Source of the DNA: Taudactylus pleione
Taxonomy: Eukaryota; Chordata; Amphibia; Anura; Myobatrachidae
Direction: 5' to 3'
Assembly: GCA_031769625.1 (NCBI GenBank)
Contig: JAUIMM010000719.1
Coordinates: forward strand, 1,035,001 to 1,099,000
DNA: 64,000 nt
Within the stretch, counting starts at the first letter, position 1, and each line of letters starts with the position of its first letter. The position numbers and the translations under genes were made by a program. The notes under the pieces are model-generated. The model was not told the DNA's origin. It did no database searches and saw only the letters and a list, made by a program, of their open reading frames with translations. This document shows, piece after piece, positions 10,217 to 21,200 of the stretch.

Positions 10217-11766
10217 TTCATTTCGGATATTATCAATCTTGTTTTTGAAATAGGAAGCAGATCTTGTGCACTGAGAGTAGCAGGTGGGTTGGGTGATGGA
10301 GGGTTAAGAAGTGATTTAAATGTATTACAAAGTCGCTTGGGGTTAGAGGCTTGGGCAGAGATAACAGATTGGAAATATATCTGTTTGGCATTATCCAGTG
10401 CATTACGATAAGAGTGGTAGATTGTCTTATACGTGAGGAAGTCACTTGGAGTATGAGACTTTCGCCACTGACGTTCTACTTTACGTGAGAGTTTTTGTAG
10501 GTGTCTTGTGAATTTGGAATGCCACGGCTGATGTCTAAGTCTACGCGGAATGTGATGGGTAGCTGGAGCTACTTCATCAAGGGCTAGTTCTAGGGTCTGG
10601 TTCAGGTGTGATACAGCAGTCTCAGGAGAAGTGAAAGTAGAAATAGGTAAGAGTGATTGTTGCAGAGAGGTGGATAGTTGTTCAAAATTAATAGCATTAA
10701 TATCTCTGCGGGTTTGAGGAGGTTTGGTTGATTTGCTTGGCATTGAGGCTGATTTAATGGAGGAGAGTGTGCAGGTGATAAGGTTATGATCTGAGAGAGG
10801 GAAAGGAGAATTAGTGAAATCAGAGACTGAGCATAGTCTGGTAAATACAAGATCAAGGCAGTGGCCATCTTGATGAGTAGAGGAGTCAGTCCATTGGGAT
10901 AGGCCAAGAGAGGATGTTAAGGAGAGAAGTTTGGAGGCATGAGGGGATTGTGGACTGTCAATGGGGATATTGAAATCACCCATGATGATGGTGGAGATGT
11001 CAGAGGATAGAAAGTGAGGGAGCCAGGCAGAAAAATGTTCCAGAAATTGATTGGGTGGTCCAGGTGGATGATAGATAGCAGCAATGCGCAGAGAGAAAGG
11101 AGTGAAAGTCCTAATAGAATGTGCTTCAAATGATGTAAATGTAAGGGATAGTACCTGTGGAATAACTGTGTATGTAAAAGATTGGGACAGTAGTATTCCT
11201 ACTCCACCTCCTTTACTATTACCAGGCCTGGAGGTATGTGTGAAGTGTAGACCACCATGTGAGAGTGCTGCAGGGGAGGCAGTGTCTGTTTGTGTGAGCC
11301 ATGTTTCTGTTAATGCCAGAAGATTGAGGTTATTAGAAATAAAGAGGCCATGGATGGATGTTAGTTTGTTGCAGACAGAGCGTGTATTCCATAAGGCACA
11401 TTTCAGTGTTTTGGAGGGTGATGGGAGGCATGTGATGTGTCTGAGGTTTGCTGGATTTATATTCCGTGAGTAGGGCATGTGTGTAGGGCCTGGATTTGGT
11501 GATATGTCACCAGCTAATAGAAATAGAAGGAGAGAGACATAAATATAGTTATGTGTTTTGTATGAAAGTTTTTTATGGCAACAGGTTGTGGATGTTATGG
11601 TCAATTTAGAAAGATAAGTAAATAGCTCATGTGTGTTCACAAGAGGGGAGTAGATTATTGAGGCTGCAATGTGTACAGAGGGGTGAGCTGCAGGGAGAGT
11701 AAAGGATGCAATAGCCTTAGAGAACATGCCATGGAGTGAAATAAGAATGAATAATATTTGGTACAT
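10120..11766 (-). pseudogene. LINE endonuclease region (APE-type) and start of RT
   Basis: An open frame of 548 codons. After an N-terminal segment with GDISPNPGP come the APE-type endonuclease motifs: ALWNTRSVCNK, ALTETWL, GGGVGILL, IMGDFNIP, HCLDLVFT and SDHNLITC near the end. These are the expected metal-binding and catalytic blocks. The frame then continues into a linker and is lost near 10,216, where the RT start moves to another frame. Confidence 0.8.
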
Positions 11767-11867
11767 GATGGTTTAGAATAAAAAGAGAAAATCCGTAGAA
11801 TATAAATAGTTATTGTTTGCATTTAGAAAGTACCTGCTTTATGATGTTTTTCAATGTTTGTTCAACT

Positions 11868-11945
11868 GGTTTTTAACTGTTCATTTTGATACTTTATGCA
11901 TAGGATACTTCATGCATGGGATGCCCAGCTCTCTAGATCTGACTA
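11868..11945. repeat. 78-bp direct repeat, copy 1
   Basis: Begins GGTTTTTAACTGTTCATTTT and ends TAGATCTGACTA. It is near-identical to 12,365-12,442, 497 bp away. The two copies bracket the 62-bp tandem repeats, so a tandem duplication of the exon-3 flank is likely. Confidence 0.85.
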
Positions 11946-12123
11946 GTAAGATATACTGTGGCTGATTAACATAGGCTACATCTGAGACATGTCCAGCTGA
12001 CCTAAGGTGTTAAATTGCCTTGTGTTTGACTATGTAAACAACAGCCCAGTTTGCCATCATAAACTATGCTTCACTAACAACAACATCACAAAAATAGGAA
12101 ATGACTATTGCAACAATTTAAAA

Positions 12124-12319
12124 TATCACATACATTTAAATATGATGAATGAATAAAGTTCAGAGTATGATTGCAGGAGGGTGGATATCACATACATTTA
12201 AATATGATGAATGAATAAAGTTCAGAGTATGATTGCAGGAGGGTGGATATCACATACATTTAAATATGATGAATGAATAAAGTTCAGAGTATGATTGCAG
12301 GAGGGTGGATATCACATAC
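12124..12319. repeat. 62-bp tandem repeat, three copies plus a partial
   Basis: A unit starting TATCACATACATTTAAATAT recurs at 12,124, 12,186, 12,248 and (partial) 12,310, with essentially no differences. It lies in the intron before exon 3. Confidence 0.9.
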
Positions 12320-12364
12320 CTGAGATGAGAAAAGAAGATGGTTAGATCCAGATAAATGTAATTT

Positions 12365-12442
12365 GGTTTTTAACTGTTCATTTTGATACTTTATGCATAG
12401 GATACTTCATGCATGGGATGCCCAGCTCTCTAGATCTGACTA
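12365..12442. repeat. 78-bp direct repeat, copy 2
   Basis: Second copy of the repeat at 11,868-11,945. It lies immediately downstream (in transcription) of the putative exon 3 donor. Confidence 0.85.
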
Positions 12443-12480
12443 CACTATTGTGTCCATACTGTAACTGTTGTAATCATTAC

Positions 12481-12531
12481 CACTGTCATTTGAGGAGGAG
12501 GCTGCAGAAGGTGGTGGTGGTGGAGGCAGGA
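12481..12531 (-). CDS. Putative exon 3: proline/serine mini-exon, likely parent of the array's acceptor half
   Basis: Acceptor CTTTTTCAACAG, 51 nt, donor GTAATG (weaker than its neighbours). Phase 1-1 reading gives LPPPPPPSAASSSNDS. About 95 bases of the intron upstream of this acceptor (12,535-12,640) match the acceptor-side flank of every unit in the 0-5.2 kb array, including the segment with AACAAATAAACTGTA. The array exons therefore appear to have taken their left half from this exon or a close relative. Confidence 0.5.
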
Positions 12532-12640
12532 CTGTTGAAAAAGATCACTGTACTGTCAGTTTCCCTCAAAACCATTTTGAAACAAATAAACTGTACTAAT
12601 CTTGACCAGAGTCTCCATAACACCAAAAACCAAAACACAC

Positions 12641-12680
<40 letters not shown>

Positions 12681-12706
12681 TGTGTACAGTAGTGTGTACT
12701 ACTTAC

Positions 12707-12838
12707 TCCTACAATTCAGCCCACTGGGCCCGGCTGCTGGCGGTGGTGGGGGTGGCGGCGGTGGTGGTGGTGGCGGTGGTGGTCGTGATGGCGGTGGCGG
12801 TGGTGGTGGCACTGCCGGGGCAGGGGTTGCTTCTTGCC
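12707..12838 (-). CDS. Putative exon 2: poly-proline exon
   Basis: The acceptor TTTTTCCCCACAG leads into 132 nt and the donor GTAAGTAG. In phase 1 the frame reads QEATPAPAVP, then a run of prolines broken by SR, and ends AAGPSGLNCR, with no stop. The other two frames give threonine- or histidine-rich products, one with a stop. Intron sequence downstream passes through a (CT)n tract at about 12,643-12,680, as at the other exons. A low-complexity proline tail next to a DNA-binding-like domain would suit a nuclear scaffold or activation region, but that is inference. Confidence 0.55.
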
Positions 12839-13158
12839 CTGTGGGGAAAAATACATGTCGTCATTAAGGAGCATTTGAAAACAAGACTTCAGACCTCTAT
12901 TCCAAATTGGAGAGGGATTACGGTACAGTACTGTAGATGGCCTTAGGGAATTAGCTATTGATTAAAATACAAAACAATACAGTATACTGTAGTACAAAAA
13001 CTACTGTAGTCTGTGAAGCTGACATTGGGCCCAACATAAAACAGTATGGTACTGTACTGTACTGTATATAAAAAAATATACAGTACAGTAAAGTACTGAA
13101 TGACCAAGTGGTGCAACGTCACACAGAGGCACTGTCGCCACCCCACGAGCTGTAGAAG

Positions 13159-13314
13159 ATGGCACAAAAGATGGTGAGAGCGATGGTGGCCACATTGCCG
13201 GCAATGGAGACCCGGCAGTGCCTTTCCAGCATCAACGAAGCATTCGAGGCACTGCCGGGTCTCCCTGTCATGCACATGACACTGGAGCACGAACCCAGTG
13301 GAGGACCTCGCTGA
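13159..13314 (+). other. Short plus-strand frame with a nearby consensus splice donor
   Basis: A 51-codon frame starts MAQKMVRAMVATLPAMETRQ and ends EHEPSGGPR. A different frame is open through the whole interval up to GGAGGG|GTAAGTATGG at about 13,338, a consensus donor on the plus strand. The interval also contains a perfect hairpin. I cannot decide between a stray exon of an opposite-strand transcript and non-coding sequence. Confidence 0.2.
13206..13264. repeat. Perfect 17-bp inverted repeat (stem-loop, 25-nt loop)
   Basis: GGAGACCCGGCAGTGCC at 13,206-13,222 is the exact complement of 13,248-13,264. The stem is GC-rich and would fold stably in RNA or single-stranded DNA. Confidence 0.85.
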
Positions 13315-13473
13315 GGACTTTGCGGGACCTCGCCGGAGGGGTAAGTATGGTATTAATAAATACAGTACCAGTGGAATTTTTGTTTGTATCACAGTGATAC
13401 TAAATGAAAATTACCCCTGGTATATCCCTTCATTTGTAAATGGGGCACAGAGTGAGAAGTGATAAGATACCAG

Positions 13474-13538
13474 CCAATCAGCTCCCAAATTTCATTTTTC
13501 AAACACAGCCTGTGAGATGACAGTTGGGAGCTGATTGG
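13474..13538. mobile_element. Small palindromic MITE-like core
   Basis: CCAATCAGCTCCCA (13,474-13,487) pairs with TGGGAGCTGATTGG (13,525-13,538). A related half-site is at about 33,514 (GGGAGCTGATTGGC), consistent with a dispersed family. Full element ends were not found. Confidence 0.5.
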
Positions 13539-13969
13539 AGACCCCTGAATTTGTCCGTGACGTACAGTAATAATGTCAGACTTAAAGGGGGCAGGGCCAG
13601 CACAGAAAAATAGAGTGTACAGTACTGTAGGTTAACATAGATTTGGTCGACAGACATTAGAATGGTGGATCAATCAACTTGCCTTTTGTTACTGTAGGTT
13701 TATTAATCAAACAAGCCATGTCGACCAATAGTGTGTCACCCTTTAGTCCATGTACAGTACTGTAGATTTAATCAGCCTGTCAATCAAATGTCTGCCAGTC
13801 ATGTCAGTATGTGTTAACAACTGTCAGTCATCATCAGATACTGTACTATCCAACACTCTACAGTGCAGTGTACAGTAATGTAGAGTATGTCAGAGTCGTG
13901 CATTGTACTGTATTCGTTATTGTACAGTATACTGTAATTCATGTGATTATACAGCAATACTGTACTTAC

Positions 13970-14207
13970 TGCGCCTTATACGCCTCCGGATGCGCTCTAG
14001 GCGAGGCCTGTCCCTCCTCAGCAGGTCTGACCACCTGTGCTGGAGTGACCTTACGTTGTGGCGCAGGCCGTAGTGCCTGTGTATTTCCCTGCTTGCCTTT
14101 CTATATGCAAGCTTTTTGTCTTGGTTTGTTGCGAAGGCTTGGTCCCGCCACTTCACCAAGACAAAGAGCTCGCCGGATGAAAATCATCGTGCCCTACTAG
14201 CAGCCAT
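13970..14207 (-). CDS. Putative exon 1: start codon and Myb/SANT-like basic helical domain, with an early in-frame TGA
   Basis: An ATG in the context AAAATGGCT opens a frame MAASRAR, then a TGA at codon 8. The same frame then stays open for about 71 codons to the donor GTAAGTAC. Past the stop the protein has an ELFVLVKWRD start, a middle with AYRKASREIHRHYG and an end with LQHRWSDLLRRDRPRLERI. It is basic and helix-rich, with spaced tryptophans, like the Myb/SANT-like domains of NAIF1/TSNARE1 and Harbinger-associated proteins; that assignment is tentative. The exon is 238 nt and ends one base into a codon (phase 1), as the downstream exons require. The TGA follows CGA and would be explained by CpG-to-TpG decay of a CGA codon (inference). 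No other in-frame ATG lies in the exon, so this copy may be dead, or the start may lie in an unseen exon. Confidence 0.5.
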
Positions 14208-14400
14208 TTTCAATAGCCAGTGACGCACGTCGTACATCGCACAGCGCATAACATATGGCGCACGGTGCACACGCACTGCGCACGACGACACTAATTCACT
14301 CGTTACGGCAGGCGTCTGTGGTGCACTGTAATGTAGTCATAACCGTAGTGGCAAAGTCACAGACATAAACCCTCTCAAACAAAGTCCAAGAGACGTCGCT
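14208..14400 (-). promoter_or_regulatory. CpG-rich 5' flank of the putative gene
   Basis: Directly upstream of the exon 1 ATG there is a burst of CpG dinucleotides between about 14,220 and 14,315 (CGCACG, CGCGCA-like words), unlike the CT-rich gene body. No TATA box was seen. It may be the 5' UTR/promoter, or part of the CpG-rich repeat that also appears at 14.9-16.3 kb. Confidence 0.25.
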
Positions 14401-15604
14401 ATAGTGTGTAAGGCCGAGACCGCATCTGCGTTGTCGCATGTTTGTGTTTTGCGTTTTAGGCGCACAGTTTGAGATACAGAGCCCTGTCTCTCATTCTATA
14501 CAGTCCATTCACTACCAGTTTCTGCAGTTAAGAAATCACTATTGTGTGGTGCAAAATTCAAAGCACTGTCAGTTTTTAATATACAGTACAGGCACATTCA
14601 TAGTGGCACACTAGTTGTCCTAGCAGACGGGGGATGGTGTCCTTGGCAATGGTCACCATTCGTAGCATTTTTCAGGACACTAGGGCAGAGCTGACTGCTT
14701 ACAGTAAATGGATTAACAAAGCATCCTTTATTATGGTAATGAGAGGCTCTTGCTTGCTTTGGGGGAAGGGACCTGATGCACTGTGTATGACTCTCGGCCC
14801 ACTGGGCATGTGCCAGAGATCCCATTGCAACCCTCCTACTGGGCATGCGCCCGCCAGAGATGGAAATTCAACAGCATACTGACTGCAGTAACACAGCCAA
14901 CCAACTGCGCATGCTCAGTGATGATCTTCCATATGCTATGGCATAGCACTACATGGCGTATGGCTTCGTACCACAGATCCCATTGTACAGGTACCCCCTC
15001 CATTTCTAATCCATCGCAGATGGCTGACAGCCACCATAGCGTCAACCGTGTAATACAGAGAGCTCTCTCTCATACAGATCCCATTACTACCGTACTTAGT
15101 GTGCAAGGTTGGAACAGCATCACCATTGTCATAAGTTTGCAATGCAATGCTATTTTGTGCTTCAAACGCACAGTCAGCTTTGAACACAGAGAGCTCTCTC
15201 ACAGACAGAAACCACTCTCAGACACAGTCCAAGAGACGTCGCTATAGTGTGTAAGGCTTTCTGCATCTGCGTTGTCGCATGTTTGCGTTTTGCGTTATAG
15301 GCGCACAGTTTGAGATACAGAGCCCACTCTTGGCGCTACAGATCCCATTGTAACCCCTCCACTGGGCATGCGTATGAAATCCCATTGCAACCGCTCGAAG
15401 CAGACAGCCACCACAGCGCAGACATTGACGAAAGTTTTGCACTATTTAAACACACAATCAGTTTATAATGTCTTACTTTTAAGCAGCCTTTTAAACAACA
15501 ACACTACAGTATTAAAGTACAACACTACTAAAGTAGTTTCACTATAGTGTCCAGAGCAGACAGTGCCAATAAAAAAAATATACAGTATACGGTACAGTAT
15601 ATTC

Positions 15605-15680
15605 TTTTCCTGGGATAGAACCTGGGACAATAATTCTACCAAAGTGATCACCTAACCACTAACCCACACGGCAGCTACAG
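15605..15680 (-). mobile_element. tRNA-derived SINE head (decayed copy)
   Basis: Duplicate of the head at 16.5 kb. The B box reads GGTTCTATCC, with the key CGA changed to CTA, so this copy is probably weaker or inactive. Confidence 0.5.
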
Positions 15681-16504
15681 AGAACTGCACAGAGCAGCCT
15701 CATCTTTGTGCACTCCTACCGATGCTGTTTTTAATAATAAAAAAAAAAAATTGTCATACTGTAATTCATCCAATCTCAGTGAAAGCTGTATACAGCCAAC
15801 CAACTGCGCATGCTCAGGGATGATCTTCCATACGCCATGGCATAGCGCTACATGGCATATGGCTTGGCACCACAGATCCCATTGTACAGGTGCCCCCTCC
15901 ATTTCTAATCCATCGCAGATGGCTTACAGCCACCATAGCACCAACCATGTAATACAGAGAGCTCTCTCTCATACAGATCCCACTACTACCGTACTTAGTG
16001 TGCATGGTTGGAACAGCATCACCATTGTCATAAGTTTGCGATGCAATGCTATTTTGCGCTTCAAACGCACAGTCAACGTTGAACACAGAGAGCTCTCTCA
16101 CAGACAGAAACCACTCTTAGACACAGTCCAAGAGACGTCGCGATAGTGTGTAAGGCCGAGACCGCATCTGCGTTGTCGCATGTTTGCGTTTTGTGTTTTA
16201 GGCGCACAGTTTCAAATACAGAGCCCACTCTTGGCGCTACAGATCCCATTTTAACCCCTCCACTGGGCATAAGCATGAAATCACATTGCAACCACTTGAA
16301 GCAGACAGCCACCACAGCGCAGACATTGACGAAAGTTTTGCACTATTTAAACACACAATCAGATTGTAATGTCTTACTTATAAGCAGCCTTTTAAACAAC
16401 AACACTACAGTATTACAGTACAACACTAATAAAGTAGTATCACTATAGTGTCCAGAGCAGACATTGCCAATAAAATAAAATATACAGTATACTGTACGGT
16501 ATAT

Positions 16505-16582
16505 TCTTTTCCTGGGATCGAACCCGGGACCATAATTCTACCAAAGTGATCACCTAACCACTAGCCCACACGACAGCTACAG
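16505..16582 (-). mobile_element. tRNA-derived SINE head (better copy)
   Basis: On the minus strand GGGCTAGTGG (A-box-like, 16,558-16,567) is followed about 33 nt later by GGTTCGATCC (perfect B box, 16,515-16,524). That is the internal RNA polymerase III promoter layout of a tRNA. The fold and 3' end do not make a convincing functional tRNA. Confidence 0.55.
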
Positions 16583-18264
16583 TGAACCATACAGAGTGGC
16601 CTCATCCTTGTGCACTCCTCCCGCTGCTGTTTTTATTAAAAAAAAATATTGGCATACTGTAATTCATCCCATCTCAGTGAAAGCTGTGCGTGCATCTCAT
16701 TCATCTACAGTATCGGTTATACCATGATAACAACTCGAGCAACTTTTCTACTGTTCAGATACTGCACCGTATGTACAATACTGTACAGGTATAGTATGTG
16801 CAGTGATTTGCATCCTGTTATAAGATCTTACTGTACGGTACAGTACTGTACTGTATGTACATTATGTGACATTAAAAATACAGTATTGGTTGTGCGAACA
16901 TGCAATGCTGTGAATATGATATCCATCCAATTTACTGTAAGTTTAACAGTATGGCATTCAGTACAAGGCATTCAGTACAAATTACAACAGAGGAGCACTC
17001 ACCACCCAGCGGTTAAGAACTGTATTACATGCAATTACAACAGTGGAGCACTCGCCACCCAGCGGTTAAGCACTGTATTACATGCCGTAGCATATCCTTC
17101 GTTGAAGAATACCACGGTATGCCACAAGTCCATGGCATGACTCAGAGGCCTGCATGCCATGCCACAAGTCCATGGTGCGACTCACGCCACGCCATGAGCA
17201 ACAAAATAGCTGGGCAAATCTGTACATCTGTAACATCAGCCACTGCTCAGCCAGCATAGAGACACCCACTACTGCTATCTCACATCTGTAATACCTCACA
17301 GTCCTGTGTATACATATGTAACATCAGCCACAGCACAGACAGCATAGAGACGCCCACTACTGCTTTCTCATATCTGTAATACCTCACAATCCTGTGTATA
17401 CATCAGAAACATCAGCCACAGCACAGCCAGCATAGAGACACCCACTACTGCTATCTCACATCTTTAATACCTCACAGTCCTGTGTATACATCTGTAACAT
17501 CAGCCACTGCACAGCCAGCATAGAGACGCCCACTACTGCTTTCTCATATCTGTAATACCTCACAATCCTGTGTATACATCAGTAACATCAGCCACAGCAC
17601 AGCCAGCATAGAGACACCCACTACTGCTATCTCACATCTTTAATACCTCACAGTCCTGTGTATACATCTGTAACATCAGCCACTGCACAGCCAGCATAGA
17701 GACACTCACTACTGCTATCTCACATCTGTAATACCTCACAGTCCTGAGTATACATCAGTAACATCATCCACAGTACAGCCAGCATAGAGACGCCCACTAC
17801 TGCTATCTCACATCTGTAACACCTCACAGTCCTGTGTATACTTCTGTAACATCAGCCACAGCACAGCTAACATAGAGACGCCCCCTACTGCTATCTCACA
17901 TCTGTAATACCTCACAGTCCTGTGTATAAATCTGTAACATCAGCCAAAGCACAGCCAGCATAGAGATACTCACTACTGCTATCTCACATGTGTAATACCT
18001 CACAGTCCTGTGTATACATCTGTAACATTAGTCACAGCACAGCCAGCAAAGAGACACCAACTACTGCTATCTCACATGTGTAATACCTCACAGTCCTGTG
18101 TATACATCTGTAACATTAGTCACAGCACAGCCAGCAAAGAGACTCCCACTACTGCTATCTCACATCTGTAATACCTCATAGTCCTGTGTATACATCAGTA
18201 ACATCAGCCACAGCACAGCCAGCATAGCGACCCACTGCTGCTATCTCACATCTGTAATACATCA

Positions 18265-21200
18265 CATTCCTACATATACATCATTAACATCAGCCACAGC
18301 TCAGCCAGCATAGAGACACCCACTACTGCTATCTCACATCTGTAATACCTCACAGTCCAGTGTATACATCTGTAACATCAGCCACAGCAGAGCCAGCATA
18401 GAGACGCCCACTACTGCTATCTCACTTGTGTAATACCTCACAGACCAGTGTATACATCAGTAACATCAGCAAAAGCACAGCCAGCATAGACACCCACTAC
18501 TGCTATCTCACATCTGAAATACCTCACAGTCCTGAGTAAACATCTGTAACATCAGCCACAGCACATCCAGCATAGAGACACCCACTACTGCTTTCTCACA
18601 TCTGTAATACCTCACTGTCCTGTGTATACATCAGTATCATCAGCCATAGCACAGCCAGCATAGAGACACCCACTACTGCTATCTCACATCTGTAATACCT
18701 CATTGTCCTGTGTATACATCTGTAACATCAGCCACAGCTCAGCCAGCATAGAGACACCCACTACTGCTATCTCACATCTGTAATACCTCACAGTCCAGTG
18801 TATACATCAGTAACATCAGCCACAGCTCAGCCAGCATAGAGACACCCACTACTGCTTTCTCACATCTGTAATACCGCACAGTCCTGTGTATACATCTGTA
18901 ACATCAGCCACAGCACAGCCAGCATAGAGACACCCACTACTGCAATCTCACATCTGTAATACCTCACAGTCCTGTGTATACATCTGTAACATCAGCCACA
19001 GCACAGCCAGCATAGAGACACCCACTACTGCAATCTCACATCTGTAATACCTCATAGTCCTGTGTATACATCTGTAACATCAGCCACAACTCAGCCAGCA
19101 TAGAGACACCCACTACTGCTTTCTCACATCTGTAATACCTCACAGTCCTGTGAATACATCTGTTACATCAGCCACAGCACAGCCAGCATAGAGACACCCA
19201 CTACTGCAATCTCACATCTGTAATACCTCATAGTCCAGTGTTTACATCTGTAACATCAGCCACAGCTCAGCCTGCAAAGAGACACCCACTACTGCTTTCT
19301 CACATCTGTAATATCTCACAGTCCTGTGTATACATCTGTAACATCAGCCACAGCACAGCCAGCATAGAGACACCACTACTGCTATCTCACATCTGTAATA
19401 CCTCACAGTCCTGTGTATACATCTGTAACATCTGCCACAGTTCAGCCAGTACAGAGACGCCACTACTGCTATCTCACATCTGTAATACATCACAGTCCTG
19501 TGTATACATCTGTAACATCAGCCACAGCTCAGCCAGCATAGAGACACCCACAACCGCTATCTCACAACTGTAATACCTCACATTCCTCTGTATACATCTG
19601 TTACATCAGCCACAGCTCAGCCAGCATAGAGACGCCCACTACTGCTATCTCACATCTGTAATACCTCACAGTTCTGTGAATATATCTGTAACATCAGCCA
19701 CAGCTCAGCCAGCATAGAGACACCCACTACCGCTATCTCACATCTGTAATACCTCACAGTCCTGTGTATACATCTGTAACATCAGCCACAGCACAGCCAG
19801 TATAGAGACGCCCACTACTGCTTTCTCACATCTGTAATACCTCACAGTCCTGTGTATACGTCTGTAACATCAGCCACAGCACAGCCAGCATAAAGACGCC
19901 ACTACTGCTATCTCACATCTGTAATACCTCACAGTCCAGTGTATACATCAGTAACATCAGCCACAGCACAGCCAGCATAGACACCCACTACTGCTATCTC
20001 ACATCTGTAATACCTCACAGTCCTGGGTATACATCTGTAACATCAGCCACAGCAGAGCCAGCATAGAGACGCCCACTACTGCTATCTCACATCTGTAATA
20101 CCTCACAGTCCTGTGTATACATCTGCAACATCAGCCACAGCACAGCCAGTATAGAGACGCCCACTACTGCTTTCTCACATCTGTAATACCTCACAGTCCT
20201 GTGTATACGTCTGTAACATCAGCCACAGCACAGCCAGCATAAAGACGCCACTACTGCTTCCTCACATCTGTAATACCTCACAGTCCAGTGTATACATCAG
20301 TAACATCAGCCACAGCACAGCCAGCATAGACACCCACTACTGCTATCTCACATCTGTAATACCTCACAGTCCTGGGTATACATCTGTAACATCAGCCACA
20401 GCACAGCCAGCCTAGAGACCCCCACTACTGCTTTCTCATATCTGTAATACCTCACAGTCCTGTGTATACATCAGTACCATCAGGTACAGCACAGCCAGCA
20501 TAGAGACACCCACTACGGCTATCTCACATCTGTTATACCTCAGAGTCCTGTGTATACATCTGTAACATCAGCCATAGCTCAGCCAGCATAGAGACACCCA
20601 CTTCTCTATCTCACATCTGTAATACCTCAAAGTCCTGTGTATACATCTGTAACATCAGCCACAGCTCAGCCAGCATAGAGACACCCACTACTGCTATCTC
20701 CCATCCGTAATACCTCACAATCCTGTGTATACATCGGTAACATCAGCCACAGCACAGCCAGCATAGAGACACCACTACTGCTATCTCACACCTTTAATAC
20801 CTCACAGTCCTGTGTATACATCTGTAACATCAGCCACTGCACAGCCAGCATAGAGACACTCACTACTGCTATCTCACATCTGTAATACCTCACAGTCCTG
20901 TGTATACATCTGGAACATCAACCACAGCACAGCCAGCATAAAGACGCCACTACTGCTATCTCACATCTGTAATACCTCACAGTCCAGTGTATACATCAGT
21001 AACATCAGCCACAGCACAGCCAGCATAGACACCCACTACTGCTATCTCACATCTGTAATACCTCACAGTCCTGTGTATACATCTGTAACATCAGCCACAG
21101 CACAGCCAGCATAGAGACACCCACTACTGCTATCTCCCATCCGTAATACCTCACAGTCCTGTGTATACATCTGTAATATCAGCCATAGCACAGCCAGCAT

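Larger units (their letters stand above)
8213..11790 (-). mobile_element. CR1/L2-group LINE, nearly full length, frameshifted
   Basis: The minus strand encodes, in order, an endonuclease, a reverse transcriptase and a LINE C-terminal region. It ends at a 3' tail of TTTAT repeats read on the plus strand (8,217-8,236). The AGDISPNPGP start, YADDTQIY catalytic box and LHWLPV motif are typical of CR1/L2-type non-LTR elements. The 5' limit near 11.79 kb is approximate. It lies in an intron of the putative host gene, in the same orientation. At least three frame shifts make it inactive as read. Confidence 0.85.
1..14207 (-). other. Putative split gene: Myb/SANT-like exon 1 plus amplified phase 1-1 mini-exons (3' end outside window)
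   Basis: Reading the minus strand, 19 exon-like segments follow each other, each preceded by a pyrimidine tract ending in CAG and most followed by GTAAGT or a close variant. The 17 complete internal segments measure 132, 51, 45, 42, 42, 45, 63, 63, then 63, 63, 66, 63, 63, 63, 60, 63 and 63 nt. All are multiples of three and all fit phase 1-1, matching exon 1, which ends in phase 1. The introns are mostly (CT)n on the coding strand, and the stretch just after each donor is similar between modules, so the exons look like paralogous modules. The predicted protein would be a small basic DNA-binding-like domain followed by a long proline/serine-rich tail. I do not recognise the gene. Exon 1 has an in-frame TGA and several array donors are lost, so a pseudogene or partly decayed copy is possible. 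Transcription is not shown by sequence alone. Confidence 0.6.
14894..16690. repeat. About 900-bp tandem duplication (two copies)
   Basis: Copy 1 (about 14,894-15,792) and copy 2 (15,793-16,690) share CAGCCAACCAACTGCGCATG, then AGAGAGCTCTCTC blocks, the GTGTGTAAGGC segment (15,248 and 16,146), and a tRNA-like head. Offset is 898-902 bp. Part of the unit (GTCCAAGAGACGTCGC) also occurs once at about 14,385-14,480. CpG-rich words such as GCGCATGC are frequent. No coding sequence was supported. Confidence 0.85.

Noticed and set aside
12955..13392. Minus-strand frame of 145 codons near 13 kb
   Set aside because: It crosses a perfect hairpin and AT-rich intron, has no donor at a useful place, and does not fit the phase of the neighbouring exons.
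15605..16582. Functional tRNA genes
   Set aside because: A- and B-box-like words are present, but flanking stems do not pair convincingly and the unit is part of a 900-bp duplicated repeat; called SINE heads instead.
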